This document shows positions 18,859 through 29,164 of a stretch of 36,177 bases of DNA, one piece after another (within the stretch, counting starts at the first letter, position 1; each line of letters opens with the position of its first letter). Made by a program: the position numbers and the translations under genes. Where the stretch lies: contig JABWBN010000016.1 of NCBI GenBank assembly GCA_013360485.1, positions 1-36,177 on the forward strand, given 5' to 3'. Source of the stretch: Burkholderiaceae bacterium (GTDB lineage: Bacteria > Pseudomonadota > Gammaproteobacteria > Burkholderiales > Burkholderiaceae_C). Below the pieces are notes generated by a model. The model made no database searches. It had not been told where the DNA came from and saw only the letters and a program-made list of their open reading frames with translations.

Positions 18859-18942
18859 TGAGCCGCCACCACGCTTGCATTCGTTCGCTGCCCCCCACGG
18901 GGGCGCAGGGCGCCCTGGCGGCGACCCGGCGGGAGCCCTGAC
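18858..18942 (+). repeat. Repeat-like nuoC-nuoD spacer with an embedded 27-codon open frame
   Basis: The spacer contains a 6-bp GCCCCC/GGGGGC hairpin (18890-18904) and a perfect 12-base palindrome (18906-18917). It ends in GGCGGGAGC, which also supplies the nuoD ribosome site. Its layout recalls short dispersed intergenic repeats I associate with Burkholderiales genomes, though no second copy is in this window. An ATG overlapping the nuoC stop (18858) opens a 27-codon frame, [13 protein letters not shown]..., ending at 18941, one base before the nuoD ATG. Open frames this short are common by chance in GC-rich DNA. Confidence 0.5.
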
Positions 18943-20196
18943 ATGGCCGAGATCAAGAACTACACGCTCAACTTCGGACCGCAGCACCCGGCCGCGCACG
19001 GCGTGCTGCGGCTGGTGCTCGAACTCGACGGCGAGGTGATCCAGCGCGCCGATCCGCACATCGGGCTGCTGCATCGCGCCACCGAAAAGCTGGCCGAGAG
19101 CAAGACCTTCATCCAGTCGCTGCCCTACATGGACCGTCTGGACTACGTGTCCATGATGTGCAACGAGCACGCCTATTGCCTAGCCATCGAGAAGCTGCTG
19201 GGCGTCGACGTGCCGATACGCGCGCAGTACATCCGCGTGATGTTCAGCGAAGTCACGCGCCTGCTGAACCATCTGCTGTGGCTGGGCTGCCACGGCATGG
19301 ACTGCGGCGCGATGAACATGCTGATCTACTGCTTCCGCGAGCGCGAAGACCTGTTCGACATGTACGAGGCGGTTTCCGGCGCGCGCATGCATGCGGCGTA
19401 CTTCCGGCCCGGCGGCGTGTACCGCGACCTGCCCGACTGCATGCCGCAGTACAAGGCCAGCAAGATCCACAACGAGCGTGCGACCCGCGCGCTGAACGAG
19501 AACCGGCAGGGCTCGCTGCTCGACTTCATCGAAGACTTCACCAAGCGTTTTCCGACGCTGGTCGACGAGTACGAGACGCTGCTCACCGACAACCGCATCT
19601 GGAAGCAACGCACCGTGGGCATCGGCGTGGTCACTCCCGAGCGTGCACTGAACCTGGGCTTCACCGGCGCCATGCTGCGTGGTTCGGGCGTTGCCTGGGA
19701 CCTGCGCAAGAACCAGCCGTACGACGTGTACGACCGCATGGACTTCGACATCCCGCTCGGGGTCAACGGCGACACCTACGATCGCTACCTGGTTCGCATC
19801 GAGGAGATGCGGCAATCCAATCGCATCATCGAGCAGTGCGTGCAGTGGCTGCGGGCCAATCCGGGCCCGGTCATCACCGACAACCACAAGGTGGCCCCTC
19901 CGACGCGCGTGGACATGAAGTCCAACATGGAGGAACTGATCCACCATTTCAAGCTGTTCACCGAGGGTTTCCCCGTCCCCGAAGGCGAGGCCTATGCGGC
20001 GGTGGAGCACCCGAAGGGCGAATTCGGCATCTACCTGGTAAGCGACGGGGCCAACAAGCCCTATCGCCTGAAGATCAGGGCACCGGGCTTCGCTCACCTG
20101 GCGGGCCTGGACGAGATGTCGCGCGGTCACATGATCGCCGACGCGGTGGCCATCATCGGCACCATGGACATCGTGTTTGGCGAGATCGATCGATGA
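18943..20196 (+). CDS. nuoD: Complex I 49 kDa subunit D
   Basis: NuoD forms the quinone-binding cavity together with NuoB and NuoH. The 417-residue product starts [19 protein letters not shown], with the conserved [12 protein letters not shown] loop that contacts quinone. It continues with the NiFe-hydrogenase-like large-subunit fold ([21 protein letters not shown]). ATG 18943 follows GGGAG at 18931-18935. Its TGA overlaps the nuoE ATG in an ATGA, so translation is coupled. Confidence 0.98.
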   Translation: MAEIKNYTLNFGPQHPAAHGVLRLVLELDGEVIQRADPHIGLLHRATEKLAESKTFIQSLPYMDRLDYVSMMCNEHAYCLAIEKLLGVDVPIRAQYIRVMFSEVTRLLNHLLWLGCHGMDCGAMNMLIYCFREREDLFDMYEAVSGARMHAAYFRPGGVYRDLPDCMPQYKASKIHNERATRALNENRQGSLLDFIEDFTKRFPTLVDEYETLLTDNRIWKQRTVGIGVVTPERALNLGFTGAMLRGSGVAWDLRKNQPYDVYDRMDFDIPLGVNGDTYDRYLVRIEEMRQSNRIIEQCVQWLRANPGPVITDNHKVAPPTRVDMKSNMEELIHHFKLFTEGFPVPEGEAYAAVEHPKGEFGIYLVSDGANKPYRLKIRAPGFAHLAGLDEMSRGHMIADAVAIIGTMDIVFGEIDR

Positions 20197-20714
20197 CGAA
20201 CACCCCGACGAACGCGGCAGCACCCGCGACGATGGCCGAGGCCACGCTGGCCCGGTTTGCAAAGGAAGTGGCGAAGTACCCGGCCGACCAGCGGCAGTCT
20301 GCCGTGATGGCCTGCCTGTCCATCGTTCAGCAGGAACAGGGCTGGGTGTCACCGCAGGCCGAGGAGGCCGTGGCGCAGTACCTGGGCATGCCGGCGATGG
20401 CCGTGCACGAGGTCACGAGCTTCTACAACATGTACAACCAGCAGCCGGTGGGCCGCTACAAGCTCAATGTCTGCACCAACCTGCCGTGCCAGTTGCGCGA
20501 TGGGCAGCAGGCGCTCGAGTACTTGTGCGGCAAGCTCGGCGTCGAAGATGGTGGCACCACGCCCGATGGGTTGTTCACGGTGCAGAAATGCGAGTGCCTG
20601 GGCGCCTGCGCCGATGCGCCGGTGATGCTCGTCAACGACCGCCAGATGGTCAGCTACATGAGCCGCGAGCGCATGGACGATCTGGTGGCCACGCTGAAGG
20701 AGCAAGCCAAGTGA
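20193..20714 (+). CDS. nuoE: Complex I [2Fe-2S] subunit E (cluster N1a)
   Basis: NuoE is the thioredoxin-like subunit of the NADH-dehydrogenase module. The 173-residue product has the ligands C94 and C99 ([12 protein letters not shown]) and C135 and C139 ([11 protein letters not shown]), coordinating N1a. C133 in the same segment is an additional cysteine. ATG 20193 overlaps the nuoD stop by 4 bases, and its own stop overlaps the nuoF GTG, a run of translational coupling. The first 13 residues are Ala/Thr/Pro-rich and probably flexible. Confidence 0.97.
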   Translation: MTNTPTNAAAPATMAEATLARFAKEVAKYPADQRQSAVMACLSIVQQEQGWVSPQAEEAVAQYLGMPAMAVHEVTSFYNMYNQQPVGRYKLNVCTNLPCQLRDGQQALEYLCGKLGVEDGGTTPDGLFTVQKCECLGACADAPVMLVNDRQMVSYMSRERMDDLVATLKEQAK

Positions 20715-22060
20715 GCGCGCCCATGCCGGACCTGTCCAAGTTCCAAGCCACCGGCGCGGAGACATGCTTCCACGGCCGCCACGTCAACCCGCAGATCTAC
20801 GCCGGGCTGGATGGCCGCAACTGGCGCCTGTCGGACTACGAGGCACGCGGCGGTTACCAGGCGCTGCGCAAGGTGCTTGCCGCCGAGGGCGGCATGACGG
20901 CCGATCAAGTCATCGCAGAGGTCAAGAACTCGGGGCTGCGTGGCCGCGGAGGTGCAGGCTTTCCCACTGGCTTGAAGTGGAGCTTCATGCCGCGTGCATT
21001 GCCCGTGCAGAAGTTCCTGGTGTGCAACTCCGACGAGGGCGAGCCCGGGACCTGCAAGGACCGCGACATCCTGCGCTACAACCCGCACATCGTCATCGAG
21101 GGCATGATCATCGCGTCCTATGCGATGGGCATCTCGGTGGGCTACAACTACATCCACGGCGAGATCTTCGAGGTCTACGAGCGTTTCCAGCAAGCGCTCG
21201 AGGAGGCCCGGGCGGCGGGCTACCTGGGTGATCGCATCCTGGGCTCGGCGCACAGCTTCCAGCTGCATGCACACCACGGGTTCGGCGCCTACATCTGCGG
21301 CGAGGAAACCGCGCTGCTCGAGTCGATCGAGGGCAAGAAGGGCCAGCCGCGTTTCAAGCCACCGTTCCCGGCCAGCTTCGGTCTGTACGGCAAGCCGACG
21401 ACGATCAACAACACCGAAACGTTTGCTGCGGTGCCGTGGATCATCCGCAACGGCGGTCAGGCCTACCTCGAATGCGGCAAGCCCAACAATGGCGGCACCA
21501 AGATCTTCTCGATGGTGGGTGACGTCCAACGTCCGGGCAACTACGAGATCCCCATGGGCACCTCGTTCGCACAGCTGCTCGAGATGGCCGGTGGCGTCAA
21601 GGGCGGGCGCAAGCTCAAGGCCGTGATTCCTGGTGGGTCGTCGGCCCCGGTGCTGCCGGCCGCCACGATGATGGACTGCACGATGGATTACGACTCCATC
21701 GCCAAGGCCGGCTCCATGCTCGGTTCTGGCGCGGTGATCGTGATGGACGAAACGCGCTGCATGGTCAAGAGCCTGCTGCGTCTGTCGTACTTCTACAGCC
21801 ACGAAAGCTGCGGCCAGTGCACGCCGTGCCGTGAAGGCACGGGCTGGCTGTGGCGGCTGGTGAACCGGCTTGAGCATGGCCAGGGGCGCGCCGAAGACCT
21901 CGCACTGCTCGACTCCGTGGCCGAGAACATCATGGGGCGGACGATCTGCGCGCTCGGGGATGCTGCGGCCATGCCGGTGCGCGGCATGCTCAAGCACTTC
22001 CGCGACGAGTTTGCCTACCACGTCGAACACAAGACCTGCATGGTCCCGGCGTATGTCTGA
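20711..22060 (+). CDS. nuoF: Complex I NADH/FMN-binding subunit F
   Basis: NuoF binds NADH and FMN and carries cluster N3, the entry point for electrons. The 449-residue protein has the FMN/NADH glycine-rich segment [16 protein letters not shown] (75-90), the [15 protein letters not shown] loop, [13 protein letters not shown], and the N3 ligands C367, C370, C373 ([11 protein letters not shown]) and C413. GTG 20711 overlaps the nuoE stop and is well spaced from AAGGAG at 20697-20702. ATG 20723 (MPDLSKF) is the alternative but lies 20 bases from that site. Confidence 0.97.
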   Translation: MSAPMPDLSKFQATGAETCFHGRHVNPQIYAGLDGRNWRLSDYEARGGYQALRKVLAAEGGMTADQVIAEVKNSGLRGRGGAGFPTGLKWSFMPRALPVQKFLVCNSDEGEPGTCKDRDILRYNPHIVIEGMIIASYAMGISVGYNYIHGEIFEVYERFQQALEEARAAGYLGDRILGSAHSFQLHAHHGFGAYICGEETALLESIEGKKGQPRFKPPFPASFGLYGKPTTINNTETFAAVPWIIRNGGQAYLECGKPNNGGTKIFSMVGDVQRPGNYEIPMGTSFAQLLEMAGGVKGGRKLKAVIPGGSSAPVLPAATMMDCTMDYDSIAKAGSMLGSGAVIVMDETRCMVKSLLRLSYFYSHESCGQCTPCREGTGWLWRLVNRLEHGQGRAEDLALLDSVAENIMGRTICALGDAAAMPVRGMLKHFRDEFAYHVEHKTCMVPAYV

Positions 22061-22078
22061 CCTCGGGACGCACGAGAA

Positions 22079-24415
22079 ATGATCGAAATCGAACTCGACG
22101 GCAAGAAGGTCTCGGTGCCCGAAGGCAGCATGGTGATGCATGCGGCCGACGCGGCCGGCACCGCGATTCCGCACTTCTGTTACCACAAGAAGCTCAGCAT
22201 CGCGGCCAACTGCCGCATGTGCCTGGTGGACATCGAGAAGGCACCCAAGCCGATGCCAGCCTGCGCCACGCCGGTCACCCAGGGCATGGTGGTGCGCACC
22301 AAGAGCGAAAAGGCGGTCAAGGCACAGAAGGCGGTGATGGAGTTCCTGCTCATCAACCACCCGCTGGACTGCCCGATCTGCGACCAGGGCGGCGAGTGCC
22401 AACTGCAGGATCTGGCCGTCGGTTACGGCGCCGGGGCCTCGCGCTACGGCGAGGAAAAGCGGGTCGTGCTGCACAAGAGCGTCGGGTCACTGATCTCGAT
22501 GGAGGAGATGAGCCGCTGCATCCACTGCACCCGCTGCGTGCGCTTCGGCCAGGAAATCGCCGGCGTGATGGAACTCGGCATGCAGAACCGTGGCGAGCAC
22601 TCCGAGATCACGACGTTCATCGGCCGCAGTGTCGACTCCGAACTGTCGGGCAACATGATCGACCTCTGCCCGGTGGGCGCGCTCACGAGCAAGCCGTTCC
22701 GCTTTGCCGCTCGCACCTGGGAATTGGCGCGCCGGCGCAGCGTGAGTCCGCACGACTCGACGGGCGCGAACATCATTGTCCAGGTCAAGAACCACCAGGT
22801 GTTGCGCGTGGTGCCGTTCGAGAACGAAGACGTCAACGAGTGCTGGATCGCCGATCGCGACCGCTACAGCTACGAAGCGTTGAACAGCCCGCAGCGGCTC
22901 GCGCAGCCGCGCATCCGGCAGGGCGGCCAGTGGCAGACGGTGGACTGGAACACGGCGCTGCGTTATGTCGCCGACGGGCTCAAGCGCGTGATCGCCGAGC
23001 ATGGGCTCGAAGGCGTGGGCGCGGTGGCGAGCGCTCAGCGCAGCATCGAGGAGCTGTTCCTGCTGGGCAAGCTGGTGCGTGGCCTGGGCAGCCAGAGCGT
23101 CGACTACCGGCTGCGCGATGCTGACTTCGGCAATGCCGCGCCTGCGGGGCAGGCGCGTTGGCTGGGTACCTCGATCGCGTCGCTTTCCAACCTGGACCGT
23201 GCGTTTGTCGTTGGCTCGTTCCTTCGCAAGGATCATCCGCTGTTCGCACAGCGCCTGCGCCAGGCGGCACGCAAGGGCGGCCAGGTACTCAGCCTGCATG
23301 CGGTGCACGACGACTGGGCCATGCCGGTGGCTGCGCGCATCACCGCGGCGCCTGCGCAATGGGTGTCGGCGCTGGCCGACGTGGCAGCCTGCATCGCCGC
23401 AGCCAAGAGCGTATCCGCACCGATGGCCGGGCGTACCGGTGGTGCGGCGCAAGCGGTGGCCGATGCGCTGTTGTCGGGCGAACGCAAGGCCGTGTTGCTC
23501 GGCAACGCCGCTGCGCAGCATCCTCAGGCCTCGGCACTGCTGGCGCTGGCCCAGTGGATCGGTGAACACACGGGTGCCAGCGTGGGTTATCTCACCCAGA
23601 ACGGCAACGCCGTGGGTGCCCAGCTGGCAGGTGCGTTGCCAGGCGCAGGCGGCTTGAGTGCCGGCCAGATGCTGACGCGGCCGATGAAAGCGCTGTTGCT
23701 GCTCGATGTCGAACCCGAGCTCGATGCCGCCAACGCCGCCGCGGCGCGCGCAGCACTGGGTGCATCCGGACTGGTGGTGGCGTTCACATCGTTTGCCGAC
23801 GCCCGTGTGCCTGACGCCGACGTGATGCTGCCGATCGCTGCATTCACCGAGACCGCGGGAACCTATGTCAACGCCGAAGGGCGTGTGCAGGCGGTTCAAG
23901 GCGTCGTACGGCCGGCGGGCGAAGCGCGACCGGCCTGGAAGGTGCTGCGCGTGCTGGGCAACCTGCTCGGCCTCGATGGCTTCGAACAGGAGACTGCCGA
24001 GGAAGTGGCGCGCGAGGTGCTGGGCGATACGGCAACACTGGCCGCGCGTCTGGACAATCGTGCACCGTCCGGTGCGCTGGGCGCGGCCGGGAGCACCGCT
24101 GCTGACGGTTTGCAACGCATCGCCGACGTGCCCATCTACAATGTCGACCCGCTGGTGCGCAGGGCCACCGCGTTGCAGCTGACCCGCGACGCACAGTCGC
24201 CGGTGGTGGGCGTGCCCAGCGGGCTGTGGCAGCAGCTGGCGCTGCAGCCAGGTGACCGGGTGCGCGTGTCGCAGGGTGCGGCGCAGGCCACCTTGGCCGC
24301 CCGCGAAGACAGCACGCTGGACGCTCAAACGCTGCGCGTGAGCGCCGGACATCCCGACACGGCAGCGCTGGGGGCCATGTTCGGCCCGATCGCGATCGAG
24401 AAGGCATCGCCATGA
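22079..24415 (+). CDS. nuoG: Complex I 75 kDa subunit G
   Basis: NuoG is the large Fe-S subunit of the peripheral arm. Its 778 residues include the N1b [2Fe-2S] ligands C34, C45, C48 and C62. The N5 set H94, C98, C101 and C107 ([14 protein letters not shown]) follows, then N4 C147, C150, C153 (CIHCTRC) and C197. I did not see the additional N7 four-cysteine motif of E. coli NuoG, which fits its absence in many proteobacteria. The rest is a molybdopterin-oxidoreductase-like domain without evident cofactor residues. The stop overlaps the nuoH ATG (ATGA). Confidence 0.97.
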   Translation: MIEIELDGKKVSVPEGSMVMHAADAAGTAIPHFCYHKKLSIAANCRMCLVDIEKAPKPMPACATPVTQGMVVRTKSEKAVKAQKAVMEFLLINHPLDCPICDQGGECQLQDLAVGYGAGASRYGEEKRVVLHKSVGSLISMEEMSRCIHCTRCVRFGQEIAGVMELGMQNRGEHSEITTFIGRSVDSELSGNMIDLCPVGALTSKPFRFAARTWELARRRSVSPHDSTGANIIVQVKNHQVLRVVPFENEDVNECWIADRDRYSYEALNSPQRLAQPRIRQGGQWQTVDWNTALRYVADGLKRVIAEHGLEGVGAVASAQRSIEELFLLGKLVRGLGSQSVDYRLRDADFGNAAPAGQARWLGTSIASLSNLDRAFVVGSFLRKDHPLFAQRLRQAARKGGQVLSLHAVHDDWAMPVAARITAAPAQWVSALADVAACIAAAKSVSAPMAGRTGGAAQAVADALLSGERKAVLLGNAAAQHPQASALLALAQWIGEHTGASVGYLTQNGNAVGAQLAGALPGAGGLSAGQMLTRPMKALLLLDVEPELDAANAAAARAALGASGLVVAFTSFADARVPDADVMLPIAAFTETAGTYVNAEGRVQAVQGVVRPAGEARPAWKVLRVLGNLLGLDGFEQETAEEVAREVLGDTATLAARLDNRAPSGALGAAGSTAADGLQRIADVPIYNVDPLVRRATALQLTRDAQSPVVGVPSGLWQQLALQPGDRVRVSQGAAQATLAAREDSTLDAQTLRVSAGHPDTAALGAMFGPIAIEKASP

Positions 24416-25494
24416 TCGAGCAATTCAACCAGTACGGCAGCACCTTGCTGGCCGCGCCCTGGTGGGGCGGCGTGGCCTGGCCGGTGATCTGGAACCTCAT
24501 CAAGATCATCGTGCTGGTCGCGCCGCTGATGGGCTGCGTGGCTTACCTGACGCTCTGGGAGCGCAAGGGGATCGGCTTCACGCAGGTGCGCCCGGGCCCC
24601 AATCGGGTCGGACCCTGGGGCTTGCTCACGCCGATCGCCGATGCGGTGAAGCTGGTCTTCAAGGAAATCATCCGCCCGACAGCGGCCAACAAGGGCCTGT
24701 TCTTCCTGGCCCCGATCATGACCATCATGCCGGCGTTGGCTGCGTGGGCCGTGATCCCGTTCGGCCCCGAGGTGGCCGTGGCCAACATCAATGCCGGCCT
24801 GCTCTTCCTCATGGCCATCACGTCGCTCGAGGTGTACGGCGTGATCATCGCCGGGTGGGCCTCGAACTCGAAATACGCCTTCCTGGGGGCGCTGCGAGCG
24901 TCGGCCCAAATGGTGAGCTACGAGATCGCGATGGGCTTCGCGCTGGTGGTGGTGCTCATGGTGTCCGGCTCTCTCAACATGACCGAAATCGTCATGGGCC
25001 AGGCCAAGGGCATGGCCGCTGAAAAGGGCCTGAACTTCCTGTCCTGGAACTGGCTGCCGCTGCTGCCGATCTTCCTCGTCTACTTCATTTCGGGCCTGGC
25101 CGAGACGAACCGCCACCCCTTCGACGTGGTGGAAGGCGAGTCGGAGATCGTGGCCGGACACATGATCGAGTACTCGGGCATGTCGTTCGCCATGTTCTTC
25201 CTGGCCGAGTACGCCAACATGTGGCTGGTCTCCATCCTGACCGTCATCCTGTTCCTGGGCGGCTGGTTGCCACCGATCGACAGCGCGGTCTTCAACTGGA
25301 TACCGGGTTGGATTTGGCTGGGCCTGAAGACCTTCGTGGTCGTCACCATGTTCCTGTGGGTGCGTGCCACGTTCCCGCGCTATCGCTATGACCAGATCAT
25401 GCGCCTGGGCTGGAAGATCTTCATTCCGGTCACGCTGGTGTGGCTGATCGTCGTGGGCCTGTGGATGCAGACCCCGCTCAACATCTGGAAGTAA
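24412..25494 (+). CDS. nuoH: Complex I membrane subunit H
   Basis: NuoH is the membrane subunit at the quinone tunnel. The 360-residue protein has about eight or nine helices with the conserved loops [21 protein letters not shown] and [19 protein letters not shown] (given in part), which couple quinone chemistry to proton pumping. A short N-terminal segment, [19 protein letters not shown], lies before the first helix. ATG 24412 overlaps the nuoG stop; nuoI follows 6 bases later. Confidence 0.98.
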   Translation: MIEQFNQYGSTLLAAPWWGGVAWPVIWNLIKIIVLVAPLMGCVAYLTLWERKGIGFTQVRPGPNRVGPWGLLTPIADAVKLVFKEIIRPTAANKGLFFLAPIMTIMPALAAWAVIPFGPEVAVANINAGLLFLMAITSLEVYGVIIAGWASNSKYAFLGALRASAQMVSYEIAMGFALVVVLMVSGSLNMTEIVMGQAKGMAAEKGLNFLSWNWLPLLPIFLVYFISGLAETNRHPFDVVEGESEIVAGHMIEYSGMSFAMFFLAEYANMWLVSILTVILFLGGWLPPIDSAVFNWIPGWIWLGLKTFVVVTMFLWVRATFPRYRYDQIMRLGWKIFIPVTLVWLIVVGLWMQTPLNIWK

Positions 25495-25500
25495 CCGGCC

Positions 25501-25998
25501 ATGGCTTCCACCGCTTCGATCAAGGACTACTTCTCCAGCTTCTTGCTGCTGGAACTGCTCAAGGGCTTGAAGCTCACCGGCAGGCACTTCTTCCAGCGCA
25601 AGATCACCATCCAGTTCCCGGAGGAGAAGACGCCGCTGTCGCCGCGTTTTCGGGGACTGCACGCCTTGCGGCGCTATGAACATGGCGAAGAGCGTTGCAT
25701 TGCGTGCAAGCTGTGCGAAGCCGTTTGCCCGGCGATGGCCATCACCATCGAGTCCGACCAGCGCGCCGACGGCACCCGCCGAACCACCCGCTACGACATC
25801 GACCTCACCAAGTGCATCTTCTGCGGCTTCTGCGAGGAAGCCTGTCCGGTGGACGCGATCGTCGAAACGCATGTCTTCGAGTACCACGGCGAGAAGCGCG
25901 GCGACCTGTACTTCACAAAAGACATGCTGCTCGCCGTCGGCGACCGCTACGAGCGCGAGATCGCTGCCAACAAGGAGGCCGACGCAAAGTACCGCTGA
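25501..25998 (+). CDS. nuoI: Complex I 2x[4Fe-4S] subunit I
   Basis: NuoI (TYKY) carries clusters N6a and N6b between NuoG and NuoB. The 165-residue product has two classical ferredoxin motifs: C66, C69, C72, C76 ([12 protein letters not shown]) and C105, C108, C111, C115 ([12 protein letters not shown]). The N-terminal amphipathic stretch [21 protein letters not shown] fits membrane-surface contact. Start 25501 is 6 bases after nuoH. The 81-base spacer to nuoJ holds a 7-bp hairpin (26019-26037) and no evident gene. Confidence 0.98.
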   Translation: MASTASIKDYFSSFLLLELLKGLKLTGRHFFQRKITIQFPEEKTPLSPRFRGLHALRRYEHGEERCIACKLCEAVCPAMAITIESDQRADGTRRTTRYDIDLTKCIFCGFCEEACPVDAIVETHVFEYHGEKRGDLYFTKDMLLAVGDRYEREIAANKEADAKYR

Positions 25999-26079
25999 GC
26001 CCTGCCGCACCGATGCCCGTCCTGCCGGAAGCGGGACAGACCGGAGTGGCTGGCGCAGCCTGATCTGCGTGGCAACACC

Positions 26080-26718
26080 ATGAACATCACAGGCGCACTC
26101 TTCTATCTCTTCTCGGCGGTCCTGCTGTTCGCGTCCTGGCGCGTCATCACCGCGCGCAGCACCGTGCACTCGGCGCTGTATCTCGTGCTGGCATTTGCCA
26201 ATGCGTCGGTCATCTGGATGCTGCTCAGAGCCGAGTTCCTCGCCATCGCCCTGGTGCTCGTCTACGTGGGCGCCGTGATGGTGCTGTTTCTCTTCGTCGT
26301 GATGATGCTCGATCTCAAGGGCGACGAGTTCCGCGAGGGCTTCTGGAAGCACCTGCCGCTGGCCGGCCTGATCGGTGCCGTGATCGCACTCGAGATGGCG
26401 CTGGTTTTGCTGCCCGGCTTCCGGCTGGCCGAGGCGCCTGCGCTCGACCCCGCGCTGGTCAAGCTCGGCAACACGCGATTGCTGGGCATCGAGGTCTACA
26501 CGCGTTACCTCTACCCGCTGCAGGTAGCAGCCGTGCTGTTGTTGGTGGCCATGGTTGCGGCGATTGCCCTGACGCTGCGTCGCCGCAAAGACAGCCGCTA
26601 TCTCGATCCGTCCGTGCAGGTGCGGGCGCGCAAGGCAGACCGACTGCGCATCGTCAAGATGGACCCGGTCGTCGATGCGCCGGCCACCCCTGCGGCACCC
26701 GCTGGAGACCAGCCATGA
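26080..26718 (+). CDS. nuoJ: Complex I membrane subunit J
   Basis: NuoJ (ND6) is a five-helix membrane subunit next to the first antiporter-like module. The 212-residue product shows hydrophobic segments from residue 4 onwards and the conserved [18 protein letters not shown] helix. The C-terminal 40 residues are cytoplasmic, basic then Pro/Ala-rich. Its start has no clear ribosome site (GGCAACACC before ATG). The stop overlaps the nuoK ATG (ATGA). Confidence 0.96.
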   Translation: MNITGALFYLFSAVLLFASWRVITARSTVHSALYLVLAFANASVIWMLLRAEFLAIALVLVYVGAVMVLFLFVVMMLDLKGDEFREGFWKHLPLAGLIGAVIALEMALVLLPGFRLAEAPALDPALVKLGNTRLLGIEVYTRYLYPLQVAAVLLLVAMVAAIALTLRRRKDSRYLDPSVQVRARKADRLRIVKMDPVVDAPATPAAPAGDQP

Positions 26719-27032
26719 GCCTTGGCACGATCACGCTCGGCCACTACCTGTCGCTGGGCGGCATGCTCTTCGCGCTGTCGGTGGTCGGCATCTACCTGAA
26801 CCGCCGCAACCTCATCGTGCTGCTGATGGCCATCGAGCTGATGCTGCTGGCGGTGAACCTGAACTTCGTGGCCTTCTCGCACTTCCTGGGCGACATGGCC
26901 GGACAGGTCTTCGTCTTCTTCATCCTCACGGTGGCGGCGGCCGAGTCGGCCATCGGCCTGGCCATCCTGGTGGTGCTGTTCCGCAACCGCTCCACGATCA
27001 ATGTCGAAGAGCTCGACACACTGAAGGGGTGA
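26715..27032 (+). CDS. nuoK: Complex I membrane subunit K
   Basis: NuoK (ND4L) is a three-helix proton-channel subunit. The 105-residue protein has the conserved membrane glutamates in [14 protein letters not shown] and [21 protein letters not shown] 26715 overlaps the nuoJ stop by 4 bases. An 86-base spacer before nuoL holds a GC hairpin and a small open frame. Confidence 0.97.
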   Translation: MSLGTITLGHYLSLGGMLFALSVVGIYLNRRNLIVLLMAIELMLLAVNLNFVAFSHFLGDMAGQVFVFFILTVAAAESAIGLAILVVLFRNRSTINVEELDTLKG

Positions 27033-27034
27033 GC

Positions 27035-27118
27035 ATGCACACGACACCTTGCCCCCGCAGTGGCAACGGCCCTGCGAACGACCGCCGCGCTTCGCGGCGG
27101 GTTGGGAGCGCCCACTAA
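27035..27118 (+). CDS. Possible 27-residue peptide between nuoK and nuoL
   Basis: An ATG two bases after the nuoK stop is preceded by AAGGGG (27024-27029) at 5-base spacing. It opens a 27-codon frame, MHTTPCPRSGNG..., rich in Arg. The TAA stop (27116-27118) directly abuts the nuoL ATG. The frame runs through an 8-bp hairpin (27082-27089 with 27093-27100), so translating ribosomes would melt it and could expose the GGGAGCG ahead of nuoL. I know no homologue, and an open frame of this length is expected by chance fairly often in GC-rich DNA. It could simply be spacer. Confidence 0.3.
   Translation: MHTTPCPRSGNGPANDRRASRRVGSAH
27082..27100 (+). repeat. 8-bp GC hairpin in the nuoK-nuoL spacer
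   Basis: CCGCCGCG and CGCGGCGG are exact complements around a CTT loop, ending 18 bases before the nuoL start. No T tract follows, so a terminator is unlikely; an mRNA-stability or ribosome-access role is possible. Confidence 0.6.
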
Positions 27119-29143
27119 ATGTCTACGCAACTCTCACAGAACCTGCTGCTTGCGGTGCCGCTGGCGCCCCTGGCGGGCGCGATCATCGCCGGCTTCTTCG
27201 GCAAGGCTGTCGGGCGCCGCGGCGCCCACATGGTGACGATCCTGGGCGTGCTGGTGTCCTTCGTCATCTCCGCGATGGTGCTGAAGTCGGTGGCGGTCGA
27301 AGGCGCCCGCTTCAGCGGAACCATCTACGAGTGGATGGTGCTGGGCGCGCTGAAGATGGAGGTCGGGTTCCTCGTCGATGGCCTGACCGCCATGATGATG
27401 TGCGTGGTGACCTTCGTGTCGCTCATGGTGCACATCTACACCATCGGCTACATGGAGGAAGATCCGGGTTACCAGCGGTTCTTCTCGTACATCTCGCTGT
27501 TCACGTTCTCGATGTTGATGCTCGTGATGAGCAACAACTTCCTGCAGCTGTTTTTCGGCTGGGAGGCCGTGGGTCTGGTGTCCTACCTGCTGATCGGCTT
27601 CTGGTACAAGAAGCCGACGGCCATCTTCGCCAACCTGAAGGCATTCCTGGTCAACCGGGTGGGCGACTTCGGCTTCATCCTGGGCATCGGCCTGATCGTC
27701 ACCTATGCCGGAACGCTGGGCTACGCCGAGACCTTCGCCAAGGCAGCCGACCTTGCCAAGCTCACCTTCCCGGGCACCGACTGGATGCTGATCACGGTCA
27801 CGTGCATCTGCCTGTTCATCGGTGCCATGGGCAAGAGCGCGCAGTTCCCCCTGCACGTGTGGCTGCCGGACTCGATGGAAGGCCCCACGCCCATCTCGGC
27901 CCTGATCCACGCCGCCACCATGGTGACCGCGGGCATCTTCATGGTCGCGCGCATGTCGCCGCTGTTCGAGCTGTCGGACACCGCGCTGAACTTCGTGCTG
28001 GTGATCGGCGCCATCACCGCGCTCTTCATGGGTTTCATGGGCATCATCCAGAACGACATCAAGCGGGTGGTCGCCTATTCAACGCTGTCGCAGCTGGGCT
28101 ACATGACCGTGGCGCTGGGGGTTTCGGCCTACTCCGTGGCGGTGTTCCATCTGATGACGCATGCGTTCTTCAAGGCTCTGCTGTTCCTGGGTGCGGGCTC
28201 GGTGATCATCGGCATGCACCACGACCAGGACATCCGCAACATGGGCGGCCTGCGCAAGTACATGCCCATCACCTGGCTGACGTCGCTGCTCGGTTCGCTG
28301 GCCCTGATCGGCACGCCGTTCTTCGCCGGCTTCTACTCGAAGGACTCCATCATCGAGGCGGTGCACTTCAGCAAGCTGCCGGGCGCCGGTTTCGCGATGT
28401 TCGCCGTCACGCTGGGCGTGTTCGTCACGGCGTTCTACTCGTTCCGCATGTACTTCCTCGTGTTCCACGGGAAAGAGCGTTTCCGGCACAAGCCGTTCCC
28501 CGGCGAGCATGACCATCACGACGATGGGCACGGACATGCGCACGAGCCTCACGAGAGCCCGTGGGTCGTGACGGCACCTCTGCTCCTGCTGGCCATACCC
28601 TCGGTAGTGATCGGCGCACTGACCATCGGTCCGATGCTCCATGGCGACTTCTTCAAGGATGCCATCACCGTCGATGCATCACGGCACGCAGCCATGGCCG
28701 AACTTGGCAACGCCTTCCATGGCTGGGTCGCGATGGGTGTGCATGCCTTCACCACGGTTCCGTTCTTCCTCGCGCTGGCGGGTGTCGTGGTGGCGTACGT
28801 GTTCTACCTGGTCACGCCGGCAGTGCCGGCGGCCATCGCGAAGGCGTTGTCGCCCGTGGTGCGCATCCTCGAGAACAAGTACTACATGGACTGGATCAAC
28901 GAGAACATCATCGCCGCCGCTGCCCGCAAGCTGGGTCTGGGGCTCTGGAAGGGCGGTGATCAGGCCGTGATCGATGGCCTGCTGATCGACGGCTCGGCCC
29001 GTGCAGTCGGTGGCATCGCCAGCCTGACGCGGCTGATCCAGACCGGCTACATCTACTGGTACGCGCTCGTCATGCTCCTGGGCGTGTTCGGGCTGCTGAC
29101 GTGGCAGCTGTGGCCCACCTTGTCCGGCCTGCTCGGGCGCTGA
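27119..29143 (+). CDS. nuoL: Complex I antiporter-like subunit L
   Basis: NuoL (ND5) is the distal proton-pumping subunit, with about 14 core helices and the long lateral helix that clamps the membrane arm. The 674-residue product has the conserved FFGWEAVGLVSYLLIGFWY and GKSAQFPLHVWLPDSMEGPTP regions (cited in part), with the key Glu and Lys residues. A His/Asp-rich loop (about 462-480, seven histidines) interrupts the C-terminal half, between the FRMYFLVFHGKERFRHKP segment and the next helix. ATG 27119 follows GGGAGCG at 27104-27110. Confidence 0.97.
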   Translation: MSTQLSQNLLLAVPLAPLAGAIIAGFFGKAVGRRGAHMVTILGVLVSFVISAMVLKSVAVEGARFSGTIYEWMVLGALKMEVGFLVDGLTAMMMCVVTFVSLMVHIYTIGYMEEDPGYQRFFSYISLFTFSMLMLVMSNNFLQLFFGWEAVGLVSYLLIGFWYKKPTAIFANLKAFLVNRVGDFGFILGIGLIVTYAGTLGYAETFAKAADLAKLTFPGTDWMLITVTCICLFIGAMGKSAQFPLHVWLPDSMEGPTPISALIHAATMVTAGIFMVARMSPLFELSDTALNFVLVIGAITALFMGFMGIIQNDIKRVVAYSTLSQLGYMTVALGVSAYSVAVFHLMTHAFFKALLFLGAGSVIIGMHHDQDIRNMGGLRKYMPITWLTSLLGSLALIGTPFFAGFYSKDSIIEAVHFSKLPGAGFAMFAVTLGVFVTAFYSFRMYFLVFHGKERFRHKPFPGEHDHHDDGHGHAHEPHESPWVVTAPLLLLAIPSVVIGALTIGPMLHGDFFKDAITVDASRHAAMAELGNAFHGWVAMGVHAFTTVPFFLALAGVVVAYVFYLVTPAVPAAIAKALSPVVRILENKYYMDWINENIIAAAARKLGLGLWKGGDQAVIDGLLIDGSARAVGGIASLTRLIQTGYIYWYALVMLLGVFGLLTWQLWPTLSGLLGR

Positions 29144-29164
29144 CGAACGGGGCGGAGAACAACA

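Noticed and set aside
26013-26063. 16-codon frame in the nuoI-nuoJ spacer
   Set aside because: It abuts neither gene and lacks a ribosome site; chance is the simplest explanation.
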